Part shown: positions 1 to 5,765 of the stretch, piece by piece
How the letters are laid out: the number at the start of each line of letters is the position of its first letter
Position numbering within the stretch: position 1 is the stretch's first letter
Origin: JAOAIV01 sp038849555
GTDB lineage: Archaea; Thermoproteota; Bathyarchaeia; Bathyarchaeales; Bathycorpusculaceae
Assembly (NCBI GenBank): GCA_038849555.1
Contig: JAWCMT010000043.1
Coordinates: 1 to 10,947, forward strand
Direction: 5' to 3'
Length of the DNA: 10,947 nucleotides
Notes under the pieces: generated by a model
What the model was told of the DNA's origin: nothing
The model's input: only the letters and a program-made list of their open reading frames with translations
The model's database searches: none
Program-made: the position numbers and the translations under genes

Positions 1-1
1 T

Positions 2-121
2 GAAAAAGACCTGATAATCCTATTAGACATAATTAAAGTCTTATCAAATGATAACCTTGAGGGCATGAAAGAAAACATAAAAGGCTTTCAAATCCAAGTA
101 AAAAAGCAAAAAAATGCGTGA
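2..121 (+). CDS. cheW: Probable CheW C-terminus (partial, cut by left edge)
   Basis: An open frame enters from the left edge and gives 39 residues before TGA at 119-121. The first part reads EKDLIILLDIIKVLSNDN, which matches the last beta-strand and following turn of CheW-type SH3-like adaptor domains; as I recall it, E. coli CheW ends with a similar MLILVNIEKMLSSEE. CheW couples chemoreceptors to the CheA kinase in the cytoplasm. The tail after it is lysine-rich and unremarkable. The position, 70 bp before cheB on the same strand, supports a chemotaxis operon. It could instead be the CheW-like end of a CheA or CheV protein, since only the tail is visible. The body of the gene lies outside the window. 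Confidence 0.6.
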   Translation, partial: EKDLIILLDIIKVLSNDNLEGMKENIKGFQIQVKKQKNA

Positions 122-150
122 AGACATAGTTTCTGAAAGTTAGATTTTAA

Positions 151-157
151 TTTTTAA
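151..157 (+). promoter_or_regulatory. Possible TATA box ahead of cheB
   Basis: The run TTTTTAAG lies about 35-40 bp before the cheB start, in the 70-bp gap after the probable cheW. Initiation about 25 bp downstream would give a short leader holding the GGGGGT ribosome site. The gap is AT-rich, so this may be chance, and cheB may simply be read through from cheW. Confidence 0.3.
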
Positions 158-180
158 GTACCGCGCATTTTATTATTAAA

Positions 181-186
181 GGGGGT
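181..186 (+). promoter_or_regulatory. Ribosome binding site for cheB (supports TTG start)
   Basis: GGGGGT lies 5 nt before TTG at 192. It resembles the GGAGGT core expected from the archaeal 16S 3' end. No in-frame ATG exists near the N-terminus of the receiver domain, so this site supports the TTG start. Confidence 0.6.
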
Positions 187-191
187 AAGAA

Positions 192-1214
192 TTGGAAGAT
201 CAAATCAAAATCCTCGTTGTTGAAGATTCACTGCTTATGCAAAAAATTCTTATTGATTTGTTACAATCTGACCCCCAAATCAAAGTAATTGGAACTGCGC
301 GGGATGGAGAAGAAGCACTTTCAAAAATCGCACTTCTAAAGCCAGATGTAGTAACTCTTGACATTGAAATGCCGAGAATGAATGGTTTAACAACTGTTAG
401 AAAAATCATGGAAATAAATCCGCTGCCAGTTGTAATGGTCAGTGCTTTGACTCAAAGAGAAGCACAATTGACGTTGAAGGCGTTAGAATATGGCGCGGTA
501 GATTATGTTCCTAAACCATCAGGGCCTATCTCGTTAAACATGGACGTAGTAAAGGATGAGCTTATATCAAAAGTTAAGACTGCAGCATCCGCAAATATTA
601 GGCGTGACAAACCAAAAATGGCGGAGATACTTGAGCCGTCTAAATCAAAAAGTAATGATAAAATTATATCGATGGCTGCTTCAACTGGAGGACCCGCAGC
701 AGTGGCGTATATTCTTAAAAACATTCCAGAAAATTCTCCGCCAATCTTGGTTGTTCAGCACATGAAAAAGGGGATGACGAAGCTTTTTGCTGAAATGCTA
801 AATCAAGAATGCAAAATCAGTGTGAAAGAAGCTGAGGATGGTGATGTTGTTCGGGAAGGTCTCGCTATGATTGCGCCTGGCGGGTTTCATATGTTGGTGA
901 TGAAAAGTGGCAGGATCAAGCTTACTACAAGCCCGCCTGTAAATTACGTGCGCCCATCAGCGGATGTAACGATGAAATCAGCTGCTAAGGCTTATGGGTC
1001 TAAGAATATTGGAGTAATTTTGACAGGTATGGGTGTAGATGGCGCTAAAGGCATTGAGGCCATCAAAAAGAAAGGAGGATTAACGATTGCTCAGGACGAG
1101 AAAACTTGTGTTGTGTTTGGAATGCCTAACGCTGCTATTAAGACGAAGTGTGTGGATTTTGTTTTGCCTCTGGACTATATTCCGAAATTGATTATAAAGG
1201 CTTGTGAAGATTGA
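192..1214 (+). CDS. cheB: Chemotaxis response regulator protein-glutamate methylesterase CheB
   Basis: This is a complete 340-residue CheB, the usual length. CheB removes methyl groups from, and in many species deamidates, receptor glutamates/glutamines, which resets receptor sensitivity. Residues 1-125 form the receiver domain: acidic pair E11/D12, phospho-acceptor D57 in VVTLDIEMP, S84 in VVMVSAL, and K108 in VPKPSG. A linker of about 30 residues follows. The methylesterase domain (about 156-340) has the triad serine S164 in AASTGGP, H190 in VVQHM and D283 in GMGVDGAKG, so all catalytic residues are present. Translation starts at TTG 192 with GGGGGT 5 nt upstream. It follows a probable cheW and precedes a chemoreceptor gene, its likely substrate. 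CheR is not in the window. Identification is secure. Confidence 0.97.
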   Translation: MEDQIKILVVEDSLLMQKILIDLLQSDPQIKVIGTARDGEEALSKIALLKPDVVTLDIEMPRMNGLTTVRKIMEINPLPVVMVSALTQREAQLTLKALEYGAVDYVPKPSGPISLNMDVVKDELISKVKTAASANIRRDKPKMAEILEPSKSKSNDKIISMAASTGGPAAVAYILKNIPENSPPILVVQHMKKGMTKLFAEMLNQECKISVKEAEDGDVVREGLAMIAPGGFHMLVMKSGRIKLTTSPPVNYVRPSADVTMKSAAKAYGSKNIGVILTGMGVDGAKGIEAIKKKGGLTIAQDEKTCVVFGMPNAAIKTKCVDFVLPLDYIPKLIIKACED

Positions 1215-1251
1215 GAGTTTAATGTTTGTTGTTTGTGGAAATCGTGCGGTG

Positions 1252-1271
1252 AATTTTTACAGAATTTTTTG
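1252..1271 (+). terminator. T-rich terminator region after cheB
   Basis: Two T-runs (ATTTTTA and ATTTTTTGG) lie 40-55 bp past the cheB stop with no strong hairpin before them. Archaeal RNA polymerase can terminate at T-runs alone, so this may end the cheB transcript. The evidence is compositional only. Confidence 0.35.
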
Positions 1272-1331
1272 GTTTGAAGACTGATTTGAATTCTGATTTT
1301 GAATACACGTTAGCAATAATAACCTATCTTA

Positions 1332-1350
1332 ATTATGCGTATTTCATAAT
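1332..1350. promoter_or_regulatory. Inverted repeat upstream of chemoreceptor TATA box (possible operator)
   Basis: ATTATG (1332-1337), a 7-nt spacer, then CATAAT (1345-1350): perfect 6-bp arms ending a few bases before the TATA-like box at 1353. The place is suitable for a regulator that blocks or recruits TBP/TFB. The region is AT-rich, so a chance palindrome is possible. Confidence 0.3.
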
Positions 1351-1352
1351 CT

Positions 1353-1361
1353 ACATATAAG
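1353..1361 (+). promoter_or_regulatory. TATA box for the chemoreceptor gene
   Basis: ACATATAAG lies about 45-50 bp before the ATG at 1403. A start site about 25 bp downstream would leave a leader of about 20 nt that contains GGAG at 1390-1393. This gives the receptor a promoter of its own, separate from cheB. Confidence 0.5.
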
Positions 1362-1402
1362 CAAAATACAAAATTGAAAGCCCAAAATAGGAGTATGCAA
1401 CA

Positions 1403-2914
1403 ATGACCGATGGGTCTCAAGAGCAACGCAATCCTGAATTGGAAAAGCAATTAAAGTTGCTCGAAAAAGAAAATAAACGTCTTTTCACCGAAAATGAACA
1501 GCTTAAAGAAGAAATTATCATCCTTCACAAAGACGCCATTGAAGGATACAACACAATGTGCACTACGATGGACTTTCTAATACAAAGCGCAGCTAGAGCA
1601 GCAGACCTGGCGCTTAACGTAGAAAAAGCCGCCATCAGAGTTGCTGAACTAACCACAAGCGCTACAGATACAGTCAACAAAGCAGCCCTCACAGCAAAAG
1701 ACGTGGGCAGAGTAGCCAATAAGCTAGCAAACAGCGCAAATGAAGCCACCAAAGCACTTTTAAAAGTCGCCGAAATGGGCAAACATGCAGCACACGTATC
1801 AACTCAGATGCTGGTAGGTATGCAGCAAGTCAGCTCAGCCTCGCAGCAAGTAGCTACAGGAGCACAAAAACTTGCGGAACTTGCACAGCACGCCGCAAAG
1901 AACACAGAAGAACTTAAAAAGGTCATGGACGCCGCAGGAAGCATTGCACGCGAGGCTTCAATGGTCACTGATGCGGTGCTAAAGAAATCCAAATTCAGTA
2001 ATGAGAAAGCCCAAAAAGGACTATTGGCAATTGAAACCATAAAGAGCAACATAGAAAAAGTCTCTGAAGCAGTAGCCTCAATGGTTAACTCAATAGAGCA
2101 AGTAGGGCAGATGGCAAATTCCGTTTCCGACATAGCCAGCCAAACAAACATGCTTGCCTTAAACGCAGCCATTGAAGCTGCACGCGCTGGAGAAGCTGGC
2201 AGAGGCTTCGCCGTGGTCGCTGACGCCGTCAAAAGCTTGGCAGGGCAGTCAAAAGTTGCCGCAGGATCAGCCATAAACCTTGTTAAAGGCATAAAAGATG
2301 CAGGTACACAAACCAGTGCAATTACTAAACAGTCTCAAAATGGAGCCGAAGAAGGCGCCAACGTCGTTTTAGGCGCAATAAAAGAAGTAGAAGAGATAGC
2401 GCAGATACTTGAAGAGATGAGCGCTAAAGTTGGCAAGCTCACAAACAGCGTTGAAGAAGGTCTTGACGCATTGAATTCTGTGGTGAAATCAATCGAGGAA
2501 GTTGCCAGCATTGCTGAAGAAAGCTCGTCAGCGTCTGAAGAAACCTCTTCAGCGGTTGAGGAACAGACGGCAGCTTCAGGGGAGATCGTTGAGGTAGCGA
2601 AAAATGTTTCGGAAACCGCTGAAAGCGTCGCAAAAACAACGCAGAAAGTTATCGCTGACGCAGAGAGCGTTGCTACATTAGCCGCAGGTGTAGTAGCTGA
2701 CGCGGCAAATGTTGATGCTGCAGCAAAGGAAATAATAAAAGAAGCAGATTCAGTGGGTAAAACAGCTGAAGCAGTTGTATCAGAAGCCACGGAGATTGCC
2801 GGAATCGCGGAAAAATTGCAGAACGATCTACAGAAATTAATTGAAAAGCGCACGGAAATGTTGAACAAAGTTCTTGCAAATAAAGGCACAGGAGAAGAGT
2901 CAGGAAAGCAATAG
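1403..2914 (+). CDS. Soluble (cytoplasmic) methyl-accepting chemotaxis protein
   Basis: This 503-residue chemoreceptor has no hydrophobic segment, so it is cytoplasmic. Residues about 12-45 are a leucine-rich charged coiled coil. The rest is alanine/glutamate-rich helix. The signalling tip is the hallmark hairpin around residues 243-283 (DIASQTNMLALNAAIEAARA, then GEAGRGFAVVAD), which binds CheA and CheW; the turn falls near E264. The C-terminal arm has ASEETSSAVEEQTAASGEI (about 378-395), typical of the adaptation region where CheR/CheB act. The only proline is P11 and no PAS, GAF, Cache or HAMP domain is recognisable. The tip is almost central (about 263 residues before, 239 after), suggesting one very long antiparallel helical hairpin. 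One deviation is VVADAVKSLA where family members usually have VVADEVRKLA. The ATG at 1403 has GGAG 9 nt upstream. CheB lies directly upstream. The stimulus cannot be inferred. Confidence 0.95.
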   Translation: MTDGSQEQRNPELEKQLKLLEKENKRLFTENEQLKEEIIILHKDAIEGYNTMCTTMDFLIQSAARAADLALNVEKAAIRVAELTTSATDTVNKAALTAKDVGRVANKLANSANEATKALLKVAEMGKHAAHVSTQMLVGMQQVSSASQQVATGAQKLAELAQHAAKNTEELKKVMDAAGSIAREASMVTDAVLKKSKFSNEKAQKGLLAIETIKSNIEKVSEAVASMVNSIEQVGQMANSVSDIASQTNMLALNAAIEAARAGEAGRGFAVVADAVKSLAGQSKVAAGSAINLVKGIKDAGTQTSAITKQSQNGAEEGANVVLGAIKEVEEIAQILEEMSAKVGKLTNSVEEGLDALNSVVKSIEEVASIAEESSSASEETSSAVEEQTAASGEIVEVAKNVSETAESVAKTTQKVIADAESVATLAAGVVADAANVDAAAKEIIKEADSVGKTAEAVVSEATEIAGIAEKLQNDLQKLIEKRTEMLNKVLANKGTGEESGKQ

Positions 2915-2927
2915 CTCTGCATTCTCT

Positions 2928-2950
2928 TTTATTTTTCATTATATTTTTTG
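2928..2950 (+). terminator. T-rich terminator region after the chemoreceptor
   Basis: A strongly T-rich stretch begins about 14 bp after the receptor stop and ends in a run of six T. There is no convincing hairpin. It fits T-run termination in archaea. Confidence 0.4.
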
Positions 2951-3041
2951 AAGCAACAGAGTATTTGCGTTTGGTTTGGACATATTACTGTTGGCGAAAT
3001 AAAGTATTATGTATCCATGCGACCAGATGAACCTTGCTGAG

Positions 3042-3047
3042 AAAGGT
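3042..3047 (+). promoter_or_regulatory. Ribosome binding site that favours ATG 3055
   Basis: AAAGGT lies 7 nt before ATG 3055. The alternative in-frame TTG at 3034 has no comparable motif upstream, so the shorter product is preferred. Confidence 0.45.
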
Positions 3048-3054
3048 TTGGAAA

Positions 3055-3399
3055 ATGCAGACGATTGAAGTCGATAACCACATTAGTAAAAATAGGCGAA
3101 AGGAGAAGGTTGAAGCTATTTTGGTTAGGCTGCAATTTTTGAAAACTCGAGTTTCTGAGTTGAGAAGTAAATGTGAAACATTGAAGTTAGAGTCAAGTGT
3201 TCAGAAAAAATTGATTTGCAGTGAGTGTGGCAAGGTTATTGACGCAGGTCAGGAGGTTGTGCTTAAGAATTCTTTTGGGAGAATTATGGCTTATTATCAT
3301 CGGGAGTGTTTTAGGGAGATTTGGCGGTCTCAGATGTGGGTGTTTGACTATTCGCAGCCTGGTTTTTTGAGGATAGCTGGAGATGACGGTGGTTTTTAG
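3055..3399 (+). CDS. Small coiled-coil protein with a CxxC...HxxxC zinc-binding-like motif
   Basis: The product is 114 residues from ATG 3055 (121 if the upstream in-frame TTG at 3034 is used). I do not recognise a named family. The N-terminal half (about 12-52) is highly charged and helical with leucine/valine spacing of a coiled coil. The C-terminal half carries C55 and C58 (CSEC), then H82 and C85 in YYHRECF, a C-C-H-C set that could bind one zinc ion in a LIM- or treble-clef-like knuckle. The C-terminus is aromatic (REIWRSQMWVFDYSQPGF). There is no signal peptide or membrane helix, so it should be cytoplasmic. It stands alone between the receptor and an AsnC-type gene. Zinc binding is inferred from ligand spacing only. 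A role in nucleic-acid or protein binding is possible but unsupported. Confidence 0.75.
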   Translation: MQTIEVDNHISKNRRKEKVEAILVRLQFLKTRVSELRSKCETLKLESSVQKKLICSECGKVIDAGQEVVLKNSFGRIMAYYHRECFREIWRSQMWVFDYSQPGFLRIAGDDGGF

Positions 3400-3435
3400 T
3401 TTCTTTTTTGATGTTGTTTGGTAAAATCCAGCTAG

Positions 3436-3453
3436 AATCATGATTCGTAAATC
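3436..3453. promoter_or_regulatory. Overlapping palindromes upstream of the AsnC-domain gene
   Basis: AATCATGATT (3436-3445) is a perfect 10-bp palindrome. It overlaps GATT-cgta-AATC (3442-3453), so the AATC/GATT element occurs in alternating orientation three to four times. The array ends 3 bp before the TATA box at 3457, as an operator would. Chance in AT-rich DNA is not excluded. Confidence 0.35.
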
Positions 3454-3456
3454 GTA

Positions 3457-3464
3457 ATATTTAA
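3457..3464 (+). promoter_or_regulatory. TATA box for the AsnC-domain gene
   Basis: ATATTTAA lies 57 bp before the start at 3514. The identical octamer occurs at 3977-3984 ahead of the next gene, which supports it as the local form of the box. Confidence 0.5.
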
Positions 3465-3513
3465 GTAAATGTCACGTATCAAATAGTAAAAAAAGAAACT
3501 GGAGGAAAAAAGG

Positions 3514-3822
3514 ATGCCCGAATATTTAGTCCTAATGAAATTGAACCCAGGAAAAATAGTAGACACACTAGGCGACATACGAAAACTAGAAGAGAAACCT
3601 GTTTCCGGCGTAGACCTCTGCTACAGCATGAACATCTTCGGTTCTTGGGACGTAGGCATGTGGATCAACGCTGAAAACAGCAGCCAAGTCTTAGAATTCG
3701 TCCAAAAAAAGATAAAGAACCTCAACGGCGTCACTGAAGTATACACAGTGCCAACATTCCCACACGGTCCAGCCGTCAAGACAAGAAGCGCAGAGGAGCA
3801 GAAGCGCCCTTTAGAGACGTAA
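3514..3822 (+). CDS. Stand-alone Lrp/AsnC ligand-binding (RAM) domain protein
   Basis: The 102-residue product is a single dimeric alpha/beta-barrel domain of the Lrp/AsnC C-terminal (RAM) type. It begins with strand EYLVLMKLNPG, then a helix. The family signature follows: GSWDVGMWINAENSSQVLEF (in place of the usual G-x-[YW]-D), then the helix ending NLNGVTEVYTVPTF, which matches the common 'pGV..t.T' ending. The helix-turn-helix half of full regulators is absent, so this protein should not bind DNA by itself. Family members bind amino acids or other small molecules at dimer/octamer interfaces and may modulate full-length Lrp proteins. GGAGG (3501-3505) lies 8 nt before the ATG, with a TATA box and palindromes upstream and a terminator-like hairpin downstream, so it is a monocistronic unit. 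The last 12 residues are a charged tail. The ligand is unknown. Confidence 0.8.
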   Translation: MPEYLVLMKLNPGKIVDTLGDIRKLEEKPVSGVDLCYSMNIFGSWDVGMWINAENSSQVLEFVQKKIKNLNGVTEVYTVPTFPHGPAVKTRSAEEQKRPLET

Positions 3823-3857
3823 AGAAAACCAAGAGCGCCATTAAAATCTAGCAACCA

Positions 3858-3887
3858 CAGCGCTTTTTTCGCTGCTCTTTCTTTTCT
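3858..3887 (+). terminator. Hairpin plus T-rich tail after the AsnC-domain gene
   Basis: CAGCG (3858-3862), a 7-nt CTTTTTT loop and CGCTG (3870-3874) form a perfect 5-bp stem. It is followed by the pyrimidine tract CTCTTTCTTTTCT. It lies 36 bp after the stop at 3822. It would work as an archaeal T-run terminator with or without the stem. Confidence 0.5.
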
Positions 3888-3976
3888 AGTATTGACCTTG
3901 GTTCAAGCGAAAAATCGAAGTAATGAAGCATCAAAGTAGATTTTAAAATCAAATGTGGAGTTCTAATTCATAAGAG

Positions 3977-3984
3977 ATATTTAA
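3977..3984 (+). promoter_or_regulatory. TATA box for the tail-anchored protein gene
   Basis: ATATTTAA, identical to the box at 3457-3464, lies 43 bp before the ATG at 4020. A start site about 25 bp downstream would leave a leader of only about 10-15 nt containing CAGGGA. Confidence 0.5.
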
Positions 3985-4019
3985 CCTGCATAAAAAATAG
4001 AAAAAATGCAGGGAAAATC

Positions 4020-5306
4020 ATGGCTGAACCAGAGGTCTTGCCCCAGAGGATAGGTGATACAAGAGAAGTTATTCTAAAACCTCGACTAGACCCGAATAAA
4101 GTGCGGCAACAAAGCGACGAAGTCAAAGCAACCTTTTTTGATAAACGCGGCTTCTCAAAGCCTAAACCCGAGCATATAAAGCTAGTTTCATTCAGCAAGT
4201 ATTATGAGCCCTATATTGTTATTAGCGGCAAGTACTCTGTGGATTACTGCAAGAAACATAATTTTGCGCTTAAAGTTGAAGATAAGACGCGAGAAATTTT
4301 TATTGACGGAAAAAAGTTGAGGCCTGAACCCTTAGCGCCGGGAACAAGCGTAGTTAAACTTGTCGGCGAAGAGCACGCGCATTACGAAAACGAGACATAT
4401 TTAGTTCTTGATAGAACACTGCACGAAGTTTCTCCGGAAAAAGTGGTTTTTGCACCCTTTGATGACGCACTGGACGACCAGTCGAAGATTGAATACGACC
4501 TAAGAAAACCCAAGTTCTCTATAGAAGAAGAAATTGCGCTACTTCGCTCTCGGGTTGCTAAAAGACCAGCCGACGCTGTGGAGATCATTAGAGAAAATTT
4601 CGAGATCACAAACAGAATAATAGTTTACTACCCAATTTATGAGCTTAAGTTCCAAAATATTAAGACGGGACAAACTGTTACTGCATTAGTAAATGGCGTT
4701 AGCGGCGAAATGGTTTTAGGAAAATTCGAGGCAACGACATTCAAAAACCTCGCAAGCAGCACTGAAACAGAAGCTTCTCGCGGAAAACGTAAAAAGCAGG
4801 CTGCCGAGCACATAGAAGTTTCGCACGAAAATCCACCTGAGATTACGCAGTTTTTTCGTGTTGAACCAAAGCAGCAGCCTATTGATGAAGCATATGTACT
4901 AGTGCCCGCCATGGATAATCAAAGGGGCAGTCAAAGCGCCGCTGTTGTGCATGTTGGAGGCGATAACGCTACCCCGCCTAATGCTTACGAGACAAACGAT
5001 GATTCGCAGTCCAATGTTGAAAGCGCAGCGCGGGCTGCAGTTAATTTCATGAAGCGGTTAGGTTACAGCGAACAGCAGTTTCCAACCAAGGTCTACTTGG
5101 AAGGCGAAAACGACATTGTGGAGCTAAAGTTGCCGAAAGGAACCGCCCGAGTGCAAATTGACAGCAAAACAAAAGAAGTTAAAGAATACGAAGTGCAAGA
5201 AGGCGAAATCCAGAGCGAATCTTTTATGGGAAAGCGAAAGCTACTCTTTTTATTGCCATTAGTCGCCGCAATTGTTGCTGCTCTAAAGTTACTGAATATT
5301 TTCTAA
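4020..5306 (+). CDS. Unrecognised C-terminally membrane-anchored protein with PepSY-like hairpins
   Basis: This is a 428-residue protein of no family I can name. It has no signal peptide. A basic KRK (405-407) is followed by one hydrophobic helix (about 408-426) at the very end, so it is probably tail-anchored with the body in the cytoplasm. A first alpha/beta domain (about 51-145) begins KLVSFSKYYEPYIVISGKYS. A second (about 165-235) has an acidic helix, then IVYYPIYELKFQNIKTGQTV and TALVNGVSGEM. A polar linker (about 240-332, basic GKRKKQ, then Q/N/P-rich) leads to a third small domain (about 333-395). Each domain ends in a two-strand hairpin of the form hydrophobic-D/N-x-x-[TS]-[GRK]-E (KVEDKTREIFID, ALVNGVSGEMV, VQIDSKTKEVKEY), reminiscent of PepSY units. 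That likeness is inference. The ATG at 4020 has GGGA 5-8 nt upstream and a TATA box. The gene is monocistronic and meets the next genes tail to tail. Confidence 0.85.
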   Translation: MAEPEVLPQRIGDTREVILKPRLDPNKVRQQSDEVKATFFDKRGFSKPKPEHIKLVSFSKYYEPYIVISGKYSVDYCKKHNFALKVEDKTREIFIDGKKLRPEPLAPGTSVVKLVGEEHAHYENETYLVLDRTLHEVSPEKVVFAPFDDALDDQSKIEYDLRKPKFSIEEEIALLRSRVAKRPADAVEIIRENFEITNRIIVYYPIYELKFQNIKTGQTVTALVNGVSGEMVLGKFEATTFKNLASSTETEASRGKRKKQAAEHIEVSHENPPEITQFFRVEPKQQPIDEAYVLVPAMDNQRGSQSAAVVHVGGDNATPPNAYETNDDSQSNVESAARAAVNFMKRLGYSEQQFPTKVYLEGENDIVELKLPKGTARVQIDSKTKEVKEYEVQEGEIQSESFMGKRKLLFLLPLVAAIVAALKLLNIF

Positions 5307-5323
5307 TTTTGATGTTAAGCGGC

Positions 5324-5335
5324 TTGCATTTGCAA
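5324..5335. repeat. Short palindrome in the convergent intergenic region
   Basis: TTGCA-TT-TGCAA is a 12-bp inverted repeat 18 bp after the stop of the tail-anchored gene. The rest of the 180-bp gap between the convergent genes shows nothing further. No T-run follows it, so it is a weak terminator candidate for either strand. Confidence 0.25.
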
Positions 5336-5486
5336 TGTGAAAGACCGACAAAAAACTTGAATACGAAACGGAATTTCCAGCATAACCTTTCCATTTTCCA
5401 AGTTTACCAAGCACTCTTCAAATTTTATGTCATTTATTCAAATGGCAGCAACTGTTAAAGGCTTTATCAAGAATATTCGCGGTTTG

Positions 5487-5765
5487 CTATTTGTATGTGA
5501 TACCCATTCGTTTCATGAAATCAAGAACTTTCTTGTACTCAGCAAGGTACTGCTTACCTTTTTCTGTTAACTTAAGCGAAGTCTCATCTTGAATCAAACC
5601 TAAGTCAATAAGCTCTGAGATGTAAGTTTTTAACCTATCAAAGGGAACTCTCATTTGTACTTGAATTCGTGTTAAAACTATCTTTCCTTCTTTATTTTCA
5701 GCGTAAAGTATTGATAAAAGGTCACCGTAAATTTTCAATCGGTCTCTCCGTGCAATTTGCTTCAT
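5487..5765 (-). CDS. Winged-helix DNA-binding protein, archaeal ArnR1-like type
   Basis: The 92-residue protein is a single winged helix. Helix 1 is RRDRLKIYGDLLSILYAE (about 7-24). The charged EGKIVLTRIQVQMRVPFDRL region (helix 2 and recognition helix) runs to about 45, followed by TYISELIDLGLIQDE. The wing LKLTEKGKQYLAEYKKV (about 63-80) has the 'lTekG..yl.' signature common to archaeal one-domain regulators, including ArnR1-like winged helices. It should act as a dimeric cytoplasmic transcription factor. The ATG (complement of 5763-5765) has GAGG 7 nt upstream on the - strand, inside the end of the membrane-protein gene; the two frames overlap by 44 bp, so translation is probably coupled. 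No ligand domain is present, and the neighbouring 7TM protein could provide the sensing part (inference). The regulator class is secure; the exact subfamily is not. Confidence 0.85.
   Translation of the reverse strand: MKQIARRDRLKIYGDLLSILYAENKEGKIVLTRIQVQMRVPFDRLKTYISELIDLGLIQDETSLKLTEKGKQYLAEYKKVLDFMKRMGITYK

Noticed and set aside
1283..1303. Near-direct repeat GATTTGAAT / GATTTTGAAT after cheB
   Set aside because: Short and AT-rich, only two copies, no relation to a promoter or gene boundary.
1804..2922. Long - strand open frames opposite the chemoreceptor
   Set aside because: They are serine/alanine-rich mirror translations of the alanine/glutamate-rich helix codons. The receptor on the + strand is unambiguous.
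3009..3068. 19-codon frame (MYPCDQMNLAEKG...) overlapping the start of the small zinc-motif gene, possible leader peptide
   Set aside because: No ribosome site, no regulatory codon run, and the overlap with the real start looks accidental.
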